Positions 18,256 to 28,868 of a stretch of DNA of 64,000 nt are shown in pieces. How positions within the stretch are numbered: the first letter of the stretch is position 1; each line of letters starts with the position of its first letter. The stretch comes from Acidovorax sp. MR-S7 (GTDB taxonomy: Bacteria > Pseudomonadota > Gammaproteobacteria > Burkholderiales > Burkholderiaceae_C). Under the pieces are notes generated by a model that saw only the letters and a list, made by a program, of their open reading frames with translations, had not been told where the DNA came from and ran no database searches. The stretch lies in the NCBI RefSeq assembly GCF_000400995.2, contig NZ_DF238979.1, positions 28,773 through 92,772 of the forward strand, given 5' to 3'. Made by a program: the position numbers and the translations under genes.

Positions 18256-18327
18256 GGCGGCGTCCCGGACAAAAAAGCCGCGCAGCCCTTGCGGAGCATG
18301 CGCGGCCCACTGCGGCGTCTGCAGCAG

Positions 18328-20166
<1,839 letters not shown>

Positions 20167-20179
20167 GTCAGTCGTCCTT

Positions 20180-21832
20180 TCACAGCAGCACACGGCGGAA
20201 GTCGCCGAGGATCTGGCCCAGATAGGCGTTGAAGCGCGCGGCGGCGGCGCCGTCGATCACGCGGTGGTCCCAGGTGAGCGAGAGCGGCAGCATCAGGCGC
20301 GGCTGGAAGGCCTTGCCGTCCCACTTGGGTTCGGTCTGGCTCCTGCAGACGCCGAGGATGGCGACTTCGGGCGCGTTGATGATGGGCGTGAAGTAGCGCC
20401 CGCCGATGCCGCCCAGGCTGGAGATCGTGAAGGTGGCGCCGCTCATGTCAGCCGGGCCAAGCTTGCCGTCGCGCGCCTTCTTGGCGAGTTCGCCCATTTC
20501 CTGGCTGATCTGCAGCACGCCCTTCTTGTCGGCGTCCTTGATGACGGGCACGACGAGGCCGTTGGGCGTGTCGGCCGCGAAGCCGATGTGGTAGTACTGC
20601 TTGTAGACCAGCGCGTCGCCGTCGAGCGAGCTGTTGAACTCGGGGAATTTCTTCAACGCGGCGACGCTGGCCTTGATGAGGAAGGCGAGCATGGTGACCT
20701 TCACGCCGCTCTTCTCGTTCTCCTTGTTGGTGGAGACGCGGAAGGCTTCGAGGTCGGTGATGTCGGCATCGTCGTGGTTGGTGACGGCCGGGATCATGAT
20801 GGCGTTGCGCGTCAGGTTCGCGCCGCTGATCTTCTTGATACGCGACAGCTCCTTGCGCTCGATGGGGCCGAACTTGGCGAAGTCCACCTTGGGCCAGGGC
20901 AGCAGGTCGAGGCCGACGCCGGAGCCGCCGCCTGCAGGAGCCTTGGCCGCCTGGGCCTTGGTCTGCACGGCGCCCGCCATCACCTGCTTGGTGAACGCGG
21001 CCACGTCTTCCTGCGTAATGCGCCCCTTGGGGCCGGAGCCCTTGACTTCTTCCAGCGGCACGCCGAGCTCGCGGGCGAACTTGCGCACCGAGGGCGATGC
21101 GTGCGGCAGGCCCGGCGCGGGCGTGCCGGGCTGGTGCGCGGGCACGGCAGCCGTGGCGGCCGCAGGTGCGGCGGCGGCAGCGGCGGGTGCGGGCGATGAA
21201 GATGCGGGCGCCGGCGCAGCGGCCGCAGGTGCGGGTGCGGCGGCAGGCGCACTGCCCGCCGCGCCTTCCAGCACGGCCACGAGATCGCCGATGTTGATCT
21301 TGTCGCCGATCTTGATCTTCAGCTCCTTCACCACGCCTGCGGCGGGCGACGGGATTTCCATCGATGCCTTGTCGGATTCGACGGTGAACAGCGACTGTTC
21401 CTCCTTCACCGTGTCGCCCACTTTGACGAGCAGCTCGATGACGGCCACGTCCTTGAAGTCGCCGATGTCGGGCACGCGCACCTCGAGCGGGCCGGCCGCA
21501 GCGGCAGGCGCGGCGGCGGGCGCTTCTGCTTTAGGAGCTGCCGGCGCTTGTGCAGCGGGCGCTGGAGCCTGTTCGGGCTCCTGGGCGCCGGCGTCGGCCG
21601 TTTCCAGCACGGCGATCACCGTGCCTTCGCTGACCTTCGCTCCCAGCGCGACTTTCAACTCCTTGATGACGCCTGCGTGGCTGGAGGGGATCTCCATCGA
21701 GGCCTTGTCGGACTCCACGGTGATGAGGGACTGTTCGGCCTTCACGGTATCGCCCGCCTTGACCAGCAGTTCGATCACGCCGACCTCGTCGAAGTCGCCG
21801 ATGTCCGGAACCTTGATATCTACCAATGCCAT
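20180..21832 (-). CDS. aceF: Dihydrolipoamide acetyltransferase (E2) of pyruvate dehydrogenase
   Basis: A 550-residue E2 core protein. Two lipoyl domains (residues about 3-78 and 118-193, each with [10 protein letters not shown]) are separated by an Ala/Pro linker. A peripheral subunit-binding domain follows ([21 protein letters not shown], shown as [18 protein letters not shown]), and then the catalytic acetyltransferase with the histidine in [10 protein letters not shown]. It transfers the acetyl group to CoA. The gene lies between aceE and lpdA with 13-bp spacers, clearly one operon. The first linker contains a stretch that resembles the dispersed repeat. Confidence 0.96.
   Translation of the reverse strand: MALVDIKVPDIGDFDEVGVIELLVKAGDTVKAEQSLITVESDKASMEIPSSHAGVIKELKVALGAKVSEGTVIAVLETADAGAQEPEQAPAPAAQAPAAPKAEAPAAAPAAAAGPLEVRVPDIGDFKDVAVIELLVKVGDTVKEEQSLFTVESDKASMEIPSPAAGVVKELKIKIGDKINIGDLVAVLEGAAGSAPAAAPAPAAAAPAPASSSPAPAAAAAAPAAATAAVPAHQPGTPAPGLPHASPSVRKFARELGVPLEEVKGSGPKGRITQEDVAAFTKQVMAGAVQTKAQAAKAPAGGGSGVGLDLLPWPKVDFAKFGPIERKELSRIKKISGANLTRNAIMIPAVTNHDDADITDLEAFRVSTNKENEKSGVKVTMLAFLIKASVAALKKFPEFNSSLDGDALVYKQYYHIGFAADTPNGLVVPVIKDADKKGVLQISQEMGELAKKARDGKLGPADMSGATFTISSLGGIGGRYFTPIINAPEVAILGVCRSQTEPKWDGKAFQPRLMLPLSLTWDHRVIDGAAAARFNAYLGQILGDFRRVLL
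21531..21586 (-). repeat. Repeat-like segment inside the first aceF linker
   Basis: The plus strand reads TAGGAGCTGCCGGCGCTTG, then seven bases, then GGCGCTGGAGCC and a GGGCTCC element as in the intergenic copies. It codes for the linker [11 protein letters not shown] of E2. The same linker and the same DNA pattern occur in lpdA. Confidence 0.55.
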
Positions 21833-21845
21833 TGTTGTCTCCGGT

Positions 21846-24551
21846 TCAAGCGTAGAGCGGGTTGGTCTTCTCGGTATTGATGCCGTACTTCTGGATCGCC
21901 TCGGCCACCTTGGCGGCGGGCACCTTGCCTTCCTCGGCCAGGGCCTTGAGCGCGGCCACGACGATGTAGTGGCGGTTGATCTCGAAGTGCTCGCGCAGCT
22001 TGCTGCGGAAATCGCTGCGGCCGAACCCGTCGGTGCCCAGCACCTTGTAGGTGCGGCCGGCCGGGATGAACGGACGGATCTGCTCCGCGTAGTTCTTCAT
22101 GTAGTCGGTGGAGGCGATCACCGGGCCCGTGGTCTTGCCCAGCTGCTCGGCCACGAAGGAGGTGCGCGGCGCATCGGCCGGGTGCAGCAGGTTCCAGCGC
22201 TCCACGGCCTGGCCGTCGCGGGCCAGCTCGTTGAAGCTCGGGCAGCTCCAGATGCCGGCGGCCACGCCCCAGTCTTTCTCCAGCAGCTCTTGCGCAGCGA
22301 ACGACTCGCGCAGGATGGTGCCGCTGCCCAGCAATTGCACCGTGGGTGCGTCGGCGGCCAGGGCGGGCGCCTGCTTGCACAGGTACATGCCCTTGATGAT
22401 CTGCTCCTCCGTGCCGGGCTGCAGGCCGGGCATGGCGTAGTTCTCGTTGAGCAGGGTGATGTAGTAGAAGACGTTTTCCTGGCGCTCGACCATGCGCTTG
22501 AGGCCGTCGTGCATGATCACCGCGACTTCGTGCGCGAAGGTCGGGTCGTAGCTCACGCAGTTGGGGATGGTGCCCGCCAGGATGTGGCTGTGGCCGTCCT
22601 CGTGCTGCAGGCCTTCGCCGTTGAGCGTGGTGCGCCCCGACGTGCCGCCCAGCAGGAAGCCGCGCGCCTGCATGTCGCCGGCTGCCCAGGCCAGGTCGCC
22701 GATGCGCTGGAAGCCGAACATCGAGTAGTACACGTAGAACGGGATCATGATCCGGTTGTTCGTGCTGTAGCTCGTCGCGGCGGCGATCCAGCTGGCCATG
22801 CCGCCGGCTTCGTTGATGCCTTCCTGCAGGATCTGGCCGGCCTTGTCTTCCTTGTAGTACATCACCTGGTCGCGGTCGACCGGGGTGTAGAGCTGGCCCT
22901 TGGGGTTGTAGATGCCGATCTGGCGGAACAGGCCTTCCATGCCGAAGGTGCGCGCCTCGTCGACGAGGATGGGCACCACGCGCGGGCCGATGGCCTGGTC
23001 ACGCAGCAGCTGCGTGATGAAGCGCACGTAGGCCTGGGTGGTCGAGATCTCGCGGCCCTCGGCCGTGGGTTCGAGGATGGCCTTGAAGGTCTCGAGCGAG
23101 GGCACGGTGAAGCTCTCTTCGGCCTTCGCGCGGCGGCTGGGCAGGTAGCCGCCCAGGGCCTTGCGGCGCTCGTGCAGGTACTTCATCTCCGGCGTGTCGT
23201 CGGCCGGCTTGTAGTACGGCAGGCTGGGCAGCTCGCTGTCGGGAATCGGGATGTTGAAGCGGTCGCGGATGTACTTGATGTCCTCGTCGCTGAGCTTCTT
23301 GGTCTGGTGCACCGTGTTCTTGCCTTCGCCGGCCTTGCCCATGCCGTAGCCCTTGACGGTCTTGACCAGCAGCACCGTGGGCTGGCCCTTGTGCTCGTTG
23401 GCGGCGTGGAAGGCGGCGTAGACCTTGGCGGGCTCGTGGCCGCCGCGGCGCAGCTCGAACACCTCTTCGTCGGTCATGTGCTCGACGAGCTTGAGCGTCT
23501 CGGGGTACTTGCCGAAGAAGTTCTTGCGCACGAAGGCGCCGTCGTTGGCCTTCATGGCCTGGTAGTCGCCGTCGAGCGTCTCCATCATCAGTTGCTTGAG
23601 CTTGCCGCTCTTGTCGCGCGCCAGCAATGCGTCCCAGCCGTTGCCCCACAGCAGCTTGATGACGTTCCAGCCGCTGCCGCGGAACTCGCCCTCGAGCTCC
23701 TGCACGATCTTGCCGTTGCCGCGCACCGGGCCGTCCAGGCGCTGCAGGTTGCAGTTGATGACGAAGACCAGGTTGTCCAGGTTCTCGCGCGCCGCCAGGC
23801 CGATGGCGCCCAGGGACTCGGGTTCGTCCATCTCGCCGTCGCCGCAGAACACCCAGACCTTGCGGTTCTCGGTGTTGGCGATGCCGCGCGCATGCAGGTA
23901 CTTGAGGAAGCGTGCCTGGTAGATGGCCATCAGCGGGCCCAGGCCCATGGAGACAGTGGGGAACTGCCAGAACTCGGGCATCAACTTGGGGTGCGGGTAG
24001 CTGGACAGGCCCTTGCCGTCCACTTCCTGGCGGAAGTTGTCGAGCTGCTCCTCGGTCAGGCGCCCTTCGAGGAAGGCGCGGGCATAGATGCCGGGGGCGC
24101 TGTGGCCCTGGATGTAGAGCAGGTCACCGCCGTGGTTCTCGCTCTCGGCATGCCAGAAATGGTTGAAACCGGCACCGAACATGCTGGCCACCGAGGCGAA
24201 GGAGCCGATGTGGCCGCCCAGGTCGCCGCCGTCGGCGGGGTTCAGGCGGTTGGCGCGCACCACCATGGCCATGGCGTTCCAGCGCATGTAGGCGCGCAGG
24301 CGCTTCTCGATGGCGATGTTGCCGGGGCAGCGCACTTCCTGGTCCGGCTCGATGGTGTTCACGTAGCCCGTGTTGGCCGAGAACGGCATGTCGATGCTGT
24401 TCTGGCGTGCATGTTCGAGCAGTTGCTCCAGCAGGAAGTGCGCGCGCTCGGGCCCTTCCTTGTCGATCACGGCCGATAGTGCTTCCATCCACTCTCGGGT
24501 TTCCAGTTGATCGGTGTCTTTCGTGGTCGAGCCTTGGGTCGGATCGGACAT
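21846..24551 (-). CDS. aceE: Pyruvate dehydrogenase E1 component (homodimeric type)
   Basis: A 901-residue thiamine diphosphate enzyme that decarboxylates pyruvate and acetylates E2. The length is that of homodimeric E1. Visible are HGHSAPGIYA-like sequence (QGHSAPGIYARAF), the ThDP/magnesium motif GDGEMDEPES...NCNLQ and RLDGPVRGNGK. An AAGGAGAC site precedes the ATG at 24551. It is first in the aceE-aceF-lpdA operon and divergent from a sensor kinase gene. The AT-rich 173-bp gap holds its promoter. Confidence 0.97.
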   Translation of the reverse strand: MSDPTQGSTTKDTDQLETREWMEALSAVIDKEGPERAHFLLEQLLEHARQNSIDMPFSANTGYVNTIEPDQEVRCPGNIAIEKRLRAYMRWNAMAMVVRANRLNPADGGDLGGHIGSFASVASMFGAGFNHFWHAESENHGGDLLYIQGHSAPGIYARAFLEGRLTEEQLDNFRQEVDGKGLSSYPHPKLMPEFWQFPTVSMGLGPLMAIYQARFLKYLHARGIANTENRKVWVFCGDGEMDEPESLGAIGLAARENLDNLVFVINCNLQRLDGPVRGNGKIVQELEGEFRGSGWNVIKLLWGNGWDALLARDKSGKLKQLMMETLDGDYQAMKANDGAFVRKNFFGKYPETLKLVEHMTDEEVFELRRGGHEPAKVYAAFHAANEHKGQPTVLLVKTVKGYGMGKAGEGKNTVHQTKKLSDEDIKYIRDRFNIPIPDSELPSLPYYKPADDTPEMKYLHERRKALGGYLPSRRAKAEESFTVPSLETFKAILEPTAEGREISTTQAYVRFITQLLRDQAIGPRVVPILVDEARTFGMEGLFRQIGIYNPKGQLYTPVDRDQVMYYKEDKAGQILQEGINEAGGMASWIAAATSYSTNNRIMIPFYVYYSMFGFQRIGDLAWAAGDMQARGFLLGGTSGRTTLNGEGLQHEDGHSHILAGTIPNCVSYDPTFAHEVAVIMHDGLKRMVERQENVFYYITLLNENYAMPGLQPGTEEQIIKGMYLCKQAPALAADAPTVQLLGSGTILRESFAAQELLEKDWGVAAGIWSCPSFNELARDGQAVERWNLLHPADAPRTSFVAEQLGKTTGPVIASTDYMKNYAEQIRPFIPAGRTYKVLGTDGFGRSDFRSKLREHFEINRHYIVVAALKALAEEGKVPAAKVAEAIQKYGINTEKTNPLYA

Positions 24552-24724
24552 GCCAATGTCTCCTTGTGTATCGATGGCGTAAACGGGGTTATGCCCGCAA
24601 GTTTCTCACAATTTTCCAAGATTTCAAATAGTGCTTTTGATTTTCATATTGAGAAAATTTGTTGCAATCGCACAATATTTCTCCAGATGAAATAGCGTCA
24701 ACGCCCTCCCTTAAACTCCACTCC
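24552..24724. promoter_or_regulatory. AT-rich divergent promoter region of aceE and the sensor kinase
   Basis: One of the most AT-rich intervals in the window. It holds the inverted repeat ATTTTC (24640-24645) / GAAAAT (24653-24658) and TTGCAA at 24662. Promoters for both directions must lie here. Exact -35 and -10 boxes are not clear enough to place. The dyad is a candidate regulator site. Confidence 0.45.
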
Positions 24725-27277
24725 ATGGACTCCCACCCGCCATCTGCCGAGCAGCCCGAATCCGCCGTGCCCACCCCGGCCCGCTGGTGGCGTACTTGGT
24801 GGCGCAGCCTCTCTCCTCACCGGCAGGACCGCTTTGCCGCCCTGGCACCCCTGGCGGCCGTTCTCATGTTCCTTGCAGCCATCATCGCTGCGTTCTGGTA
24901 TTTACGCGCAGAAGAGGTGGAGCGCGAGAAAGAGGCCCTCAAGCGCGACGTAGAATACGCCCAGCAGCGCGTGCGGCTACGCCTGCTGGAACGGCAGGAG
25001 CAAATCATGCGCATCGCGCGCGACCTGTCGAACCAGGACCTGGAGCGCGCCGATTTCGTGGCGCGCGCCGAGGGCCTGATCAGCCAGTACCCCGAGTTGC
25101 AGGCCATCACCTGGATCGACGAGCGCGGCCGCATCCGTGCCAGCCACGCGGCGCCCACGGTTACCAGTGGCCAGTTGCGCGTGGCCGGCGAGGTGCTCAA
25201 GGCCGGAGAAACGGCCGACACCTTCGGGCTGGCGCGCGATCTGCAGCAGCCGGTCTACGCACAGCCCACAGGCAGCAGCGGCGAGGCCGCCCCGCTGCTG
25301 CAGCTGCAGGTGCCGCTGTCGTACCAGGGCAAGTTCGGCGGCGTGGTGCTCAGCGAATACTCCATCGACAGCCTGCTGCGCTACGGCACGCCCACCGAGG
25401 TGCTGGCGCGCTACGCCGTCACCCTGCTCGACGGCAACGACCACGTGCTGGCCGGCACGCCGCTGGCCCCGCGCCCCGGCGCCCGCCTGCCCTGGACGGC
25501 CAAGGCCAACGGCTACGAGGTGCCCGTGTCCCCCGTCGGCAACGGCCTGGTGCTGCGCGCGCAGGCCTACCGCACCTCGCTGGGCGTGGTGGGCAGCGGA
25601 CTGTTCTGGCTCGTGGGCACGCTCAGCGTGATGACCGCCTGGCTGCTGATCGCCACCTGGCGCCACACGCGCCGGCGCATGCAGGCCCAGCAGGCCCTGG
25701 TGGCCGAGACCAACTTCCGCCGGGCGATGGAGAACTCCATGCTTACCGGCATGCGCGCGCTCGACATGGAGGGCCGCATCACCTACGTGAACGCGGCCTT
25801 CTGCCAGATGACGGGCTGGACCGAGGCCGAACTGGTCGGCCAGACGCCCCCCTTCAGCTACTGGCCCGAGGGCGAATACGAAACCCTGCACGCCCGGCTG
25901 CGCGACGAGCTTTCGGGCAGGGCCATGATCGGCGGCTTCCAGATGCGCGTGAAGCGCCGCAACGGCACACTGTTCGACGCGCGCCTCTACGTCTCGCCGC
26001 TGGTCGATGCGCGTGGCCAGCAGGCGGGCTGGATGACGTCGATGACCGACATCACCGAGCCCAACCGCGTGCGCGAGCAGCTCACCGCCTCGCACGAGCG
26101 CTTCACCATCGTGCTGGAGGCGCTGGACGCCTCGGTCTCCGTGGCGCCGCTGGGCAGCGAGGAGCTGCTGTTCGCCAACCGCCTGTACCGCCAGTGGTTC
26201 GGCTCCCAGACCAACGGCCACCTGCAGCTTGTGGCCCAGGCCGGCGTGCTGCCCGCACCACGCGACAGCGGCGTGGAGGACGAGGACGGGCTCATGGGCC
26301 TGCCCACCGACACGCTGACCAGCGCTCGCTCGGAGAACGCCGAGATCTACCTGCCCGACCTGGGCAAATGGCTGGAAGTGCGCTCGCGCTACCTCAACTG
26401 GGTGGACGGGCGCCTCGCGCAGATGGTGATCGCCACCGACATCACGCCGCGCCGCCTGGCCGAGGAGCAGGCCGCGCGCCAGGCCGAGCGCGCGCAGTCC
26501 GTCAGCCGCCTCATCACCATGGGCGAGATGGCCTCCAGCGTGGCGCACGAGCTCAACCAGCCGCTCACCGCCATCAGCAACTACTGCAGCGGCATGGTCT
26601 CGCGCATCGAAAGCGGCCAGATCACGCAGGATGCCCTGCTTTCGGCCCTCTCCAAGACCGCCCACCAGGCCCAGCGCGCGGGGCAGATCATCCAGCGCAT
26701 CCGCGCCTTCGTGAAGCGCAGCGAGCCCAATCGCCAGCTCGCCGACGTGGCCGGCATGGTGGCCGAGGCCGTTGAGCTGGCCGACATCGAGCTGCGCCGC
26801 CACAACGTGCGCCTGACCCACTACGTCGCCGCGCGGCTGCCCAAGGTGATGGCCGACACCATCCTCATCGAGCAGGTGCTGGTCAACCTCATGAAGAACG
26901 GCGCCGAATCCATCGCCCATGCGCACCGTCCGCCCGCGCACCGCAGCGTGGAGCTGCGCGTGGTGCCACGCCAGGTGGACGGCCGCGACGTGATCGAATT
27001 CACCGTGCAGGACACCGGCAAGGGCCTCGCACCCGAAGTGCTGGCCCACCTGTTCGAGGCCTTCTTCTCCACCAAGAGCGAAGGCATGGGCATGGGCCTG
27101 AACCTGTGCCGCAGCATCGTCGAGTCGCACCAGGGCAGGATGCATGCGGAGAACCTCTACAATGGAACGGAAGTGACCGGCTGCCGCTTCACCTTCTGGC
27201 TTCCGCTGGCCGATGCTGCGGATGCCACTATGAATACCGTAGCAACATCTACCTCCACGCCAAGGACTACTGCATGA
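24725..27277 (+). CDS. Membrane PAS-domain sensor histidine kinase
   Basis: An 850-residue kinase. Membrane segments at about 41-61 and 289-310 enclose a periplasmic sensor region of some 225 residues. Two PAS domains follow (about 328-450 and 458-575). The phosphoacceptor is His608 in SVAHELNQPLTA, and the ATPase has N-box VNLMKNGAESI, DTGKGLAPEV and SEGMGMGLNLC. It resembles the FixL/TtrS-like group. Its stop overlaps the start of the response regulator by ATGA, so the two are coupled. The start at 24725 leaves a short cytosolic leader. Divergence from aceE suggests, but does not prove, control of pyruvate metabolism. Confidence 0.93.
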   Translation: MDSHPPSAEQPESAVPTPARWWRTWWRSLSPHRQDRFAALAPLAAVLMFLAAIIAAFWYLRAEEVEREKEALKRDVEYAQQRVRLRLLERQEQIMRIARDLSNQDLERADFVARAEGLISQYPELQAITWIDERGRIRASHAAPTVTSGQLRVAGEVLKAGETADTFGLARDLQQPVYAQPTGSSGEAAPLLQLQVPLSYQGKFGGVVLSEYSIDSLLRYGTPTEVLARYAVTLLDGNDHVLAGTPLAPRPGARLPWTAKANGYEVPVSPVGNGLVLRAQAYRTSLGVVGSGLFWLVGTLSVMTAWLLIATWRHTRRRMQAQQALVAETNFRRAMENSMLTGMRALDMEGRITYVNAAFCQMTGWTEAELVGQTPPFSYWPEGEYETLHARLRDELSGRAMIGGFQMRVKRRNGTLFDARLYVSPLVDARGQQAGWMTSMTDITEPNRVREQLTASHERFTIVLEALDASVSVAPLGSEELLFANRLYRQWFGSQTNGHLQLVAQAGVLPAPRDSGVEDEDGLMGLPTDTLTSARSENAEIYLPDLGKWLEVRSRYLNWVDGRLAQMVIATDITPRRLAEEQAARQAERAQSVSRLITMGEMASSVAHELNQPLTAISNYCSGMVSRIESGQITQDALLSALSKTAHQAQRAGQIIQRIRAFVKRSEPNRQLADVAGMVAEAVELADIELRRHNVRLTHYVAARLPKVMADTILIEQVLVNLMKNGAESIAHAHRPPAHRSVELRVVPRQVDGRDVIEFTVQDTGKGLAPEVLAHLFEAFFSTKSEGMGMGLNLCRSIVESHQGRMHAENLYNGTEVTGCRFTFWLPLADAADATMNTVATSTSTPRTTA

Positions 27278-27900
27278 GCTTGCTTCCGAAAAAAGGCACC
27301 GTCTACGTCGTCGATGACGACGAAGCCGTCCGCGACTCCCTCCAGTGGCTGCTGGAAGGCAAGGACTACCGGGTACGCTGCTTTGATTCGGCCGAATCCT
27401 TCCTCGCACGCTACGACCCCCGCGAAGTCGCCTGCCTGATCGTGGACATCCGCATGGGCGGCATGACCGGTCTCGAACTGCAGGACCGCCTGGTGGAGCG
27501 CAAGTCGCCCCTGCCCATCGTCTTCATCACCGGCCACGGCGACGTGCCCATGGCCGTCAACACCATGAAGAAGGGCGCGCTGGACTTCATCCAGAAGCCC
27601 TTCAACGAGGAAGAGCTGCTCGGCCTCGTCGAGCGCATGCTGGACCACGCGCGCGAATCCTTCGCCGACCACCAGCAGGCCGCCAGCCGCGACGCGCTGC
27701 TGTCCAAGCTCACCGGCCGAGAGGCACAGGTGCTCGAGCGCATCGTCGCCGGCCGCCTGAACAAGCAGATCGCCGACGATCTGGGCATCAGCATCAAGAC
27801 GGTGGAGGCACACCGCGCCAACATCATGGAAAAGCTCAACGCCAACACCGTGGCGGACCTGCTCAAGATCGCCCTGGGACAAAGCGCGGCCAAGGCCTGA
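27274..27900 (+). CDS. FixJ/NarL-type response regulator
   Basis: A 208-residue partner of the kinase just upstream. The receiver domain has acidic residues DDDE (14-17), phosphoacceptor Asp58 in LIVDIRMGG and the lysine in IQKPFNEEE. A LuxR-type HTH follows (LTGREAQVLERIVAGRLNKQIAD, seen as TGREAQVLERIVAG, and ISIKTVEAHRANIMEKL). It should act as a transcription activator. The ATG overlaps the kinase stop. A hairpin made from a dispersed repeat follows its stop and likely ends the transcript. Confidence 0.93.
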   Translation: MSLLPKKGTVYVVDDDEAVRDSLQWLLEGKDYRVRCFDSAESFLARYDPREVACLIVDIRMGGMTGLELQDRLVERKSPLPIVFITGHGDVPMAVNTMKKGALDFIQKPFNEEELLGLVERMLDHARESFADHQQAASRDALLSKLTGREAQVLERIVAGRLNKQIADDLGISIKTVEAHRANIMEKLNANTVADLLKIALGQSAAKA

Positions 27901-27917
27901 AACGCTCTCCTTTCCAT

Positions 27918-27957
27918 AGCTGCCTGCGCATGCTCCACAAGCGCCAGGCAGCTTTTT
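27918..27957 (+). terminator. Intrinsic terminator formed by a dispersed-repeat copy (copy 8)
   Basis: AGCTGCCTG at 27918-27926 pairs perfectly with CAGGCAGCT at 27945-27953, with an inner GCGC/GCGC pairing, and TTTTT follows at once. It lies 18 bases after the response-regulator stop. The arms are the AGCTGCC / GGCAGCT ends of the dispersed repeat. Confidence 0.72.
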
Positions 27958-27985
27958 CATTTGTAATTCGGACGCTTCCACCACC

Positions 27986-28837
27986 ATGACAGCCCAACTG
28001 ATCGACGGCAACGCCCTTTCGCGCCAACTGCGCGCCGACGTCGCAACGCGCACCGCCGCGCTGAAAAACCGCGGCATCACGCCCGGCCTGGCCGTGGTGC
28101 TGGTGGGCGACAACCCGGCCAGCCAGGTCTATGTGCGCAATAAGGTCAAGGCCTGCGAGGACGTAGGCTTCCACTCGGTGCTGGAAAAGTACGAGGCCAC
28201 GATGACCGAGGCCGAGCTGCTCGCGCGCGTCGAGGCGCTGAACGACGACCCGGCCATCCACGGCATCCTGGTGCAGCTGCCGCTGCCCGCGCACATCGAC
28301 GACCACAAGGTCATCGAAGCCATCTCGCCCCTGAAGGACGTGGACGGCTTCCACGTCGCCAGCGCCGGCGCGCTGATGGTGGGCGAAGTCGGCTTCAAGG
28401 CCTGCACGCCCTACGGCTGCATGAAGATGCTCGAATCCATCGGCATGAAGGACCTGCGCGGCAAGCACGCCGTGGTCATCGGCCGCAGCAACATCGTGGG
28501 CAAGCCGATGGCGATGATGCTGCTGGCCGCCAACGCCACGGTCACCGTGTGCCACAGCGGCACGGCCGACCTGGCCGCGATGACGCGGCAGGCCGACGTG
28601 GTGGTCGCCGCCGTGGGCAAGCGCAACGTGCTGACGGCCGGCATGGTCAAGCCCGGCGCCGTGGTCATCGACGTGGGCATGAACCGCAACGACGAGGGCA
28701 AGCTCTGCGGCGACGTCGATTTCGACGGCGTGAAGGAAGTCGCCGGCTACATCACCCCCGTGCCCGGCGGCGTCGGCCCCATGACCATCACCATGCTGCT
28801 GGTCAACACCCTCGAAGCCGCCGAACGCCTTGCTTGA
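27986..28837 (+). CDS. folD: Bifunctional methylenetetrahydrofolate dehydrogenase/cyclohydrolase
   Basis: A 283-residue one-carbon enzyme that interconverts 5,10-methylene-, methenyl- and 10-formyl-tetrahydrofolate with NADP. Motifs are [21 protein letters not shown] (in part [19 protein letters not shown]), [10 protein letters not shown], the dinucleotide segment [13 protein letters not shown] and PGGVGPMTI near the C-terminus. Length and motif order are normal for the family. It begins 28 bases after the probable terminator at 27957, so it is likely its own unit, perhaps joined with prlC. Confidence 0.96.
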   Translation: MTAQLIDGNALSRQLRADVATRTAALKNRGITPGLAVVLVGDNPASQVYVRNKVKACEDVGFHSVLEKYEATMTEAELLARVEALNDDPAIHGILVQLPLPAHIDDHKVIEAISPLKDVDGFHVASAGALMVGEVGFKACTPYGCMKMLESIGMKDLRGKHAVVIGRSNIVGKPMAMMLLAANATVTVCHSGTADLAAMTRQADVVVAAVGKRNVLTAGMVKPGAVVIDVGMNRNDEGKLCGDVDFDGVKEVAGYITPVPGGVGPMTITMLLVNTLEAAERLA

Positions 28838-28868
28838 ACCCTTGGGCCCCGACGCTATCTATACCCGC

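Noticed and set aside
24977..27409. An 810-codon minus-strand open frame opposite the sensor kinase
   Set aside because: Composition is low-complexity and no motif is seen, while the plus strand encodes a clear kinase and regulator.
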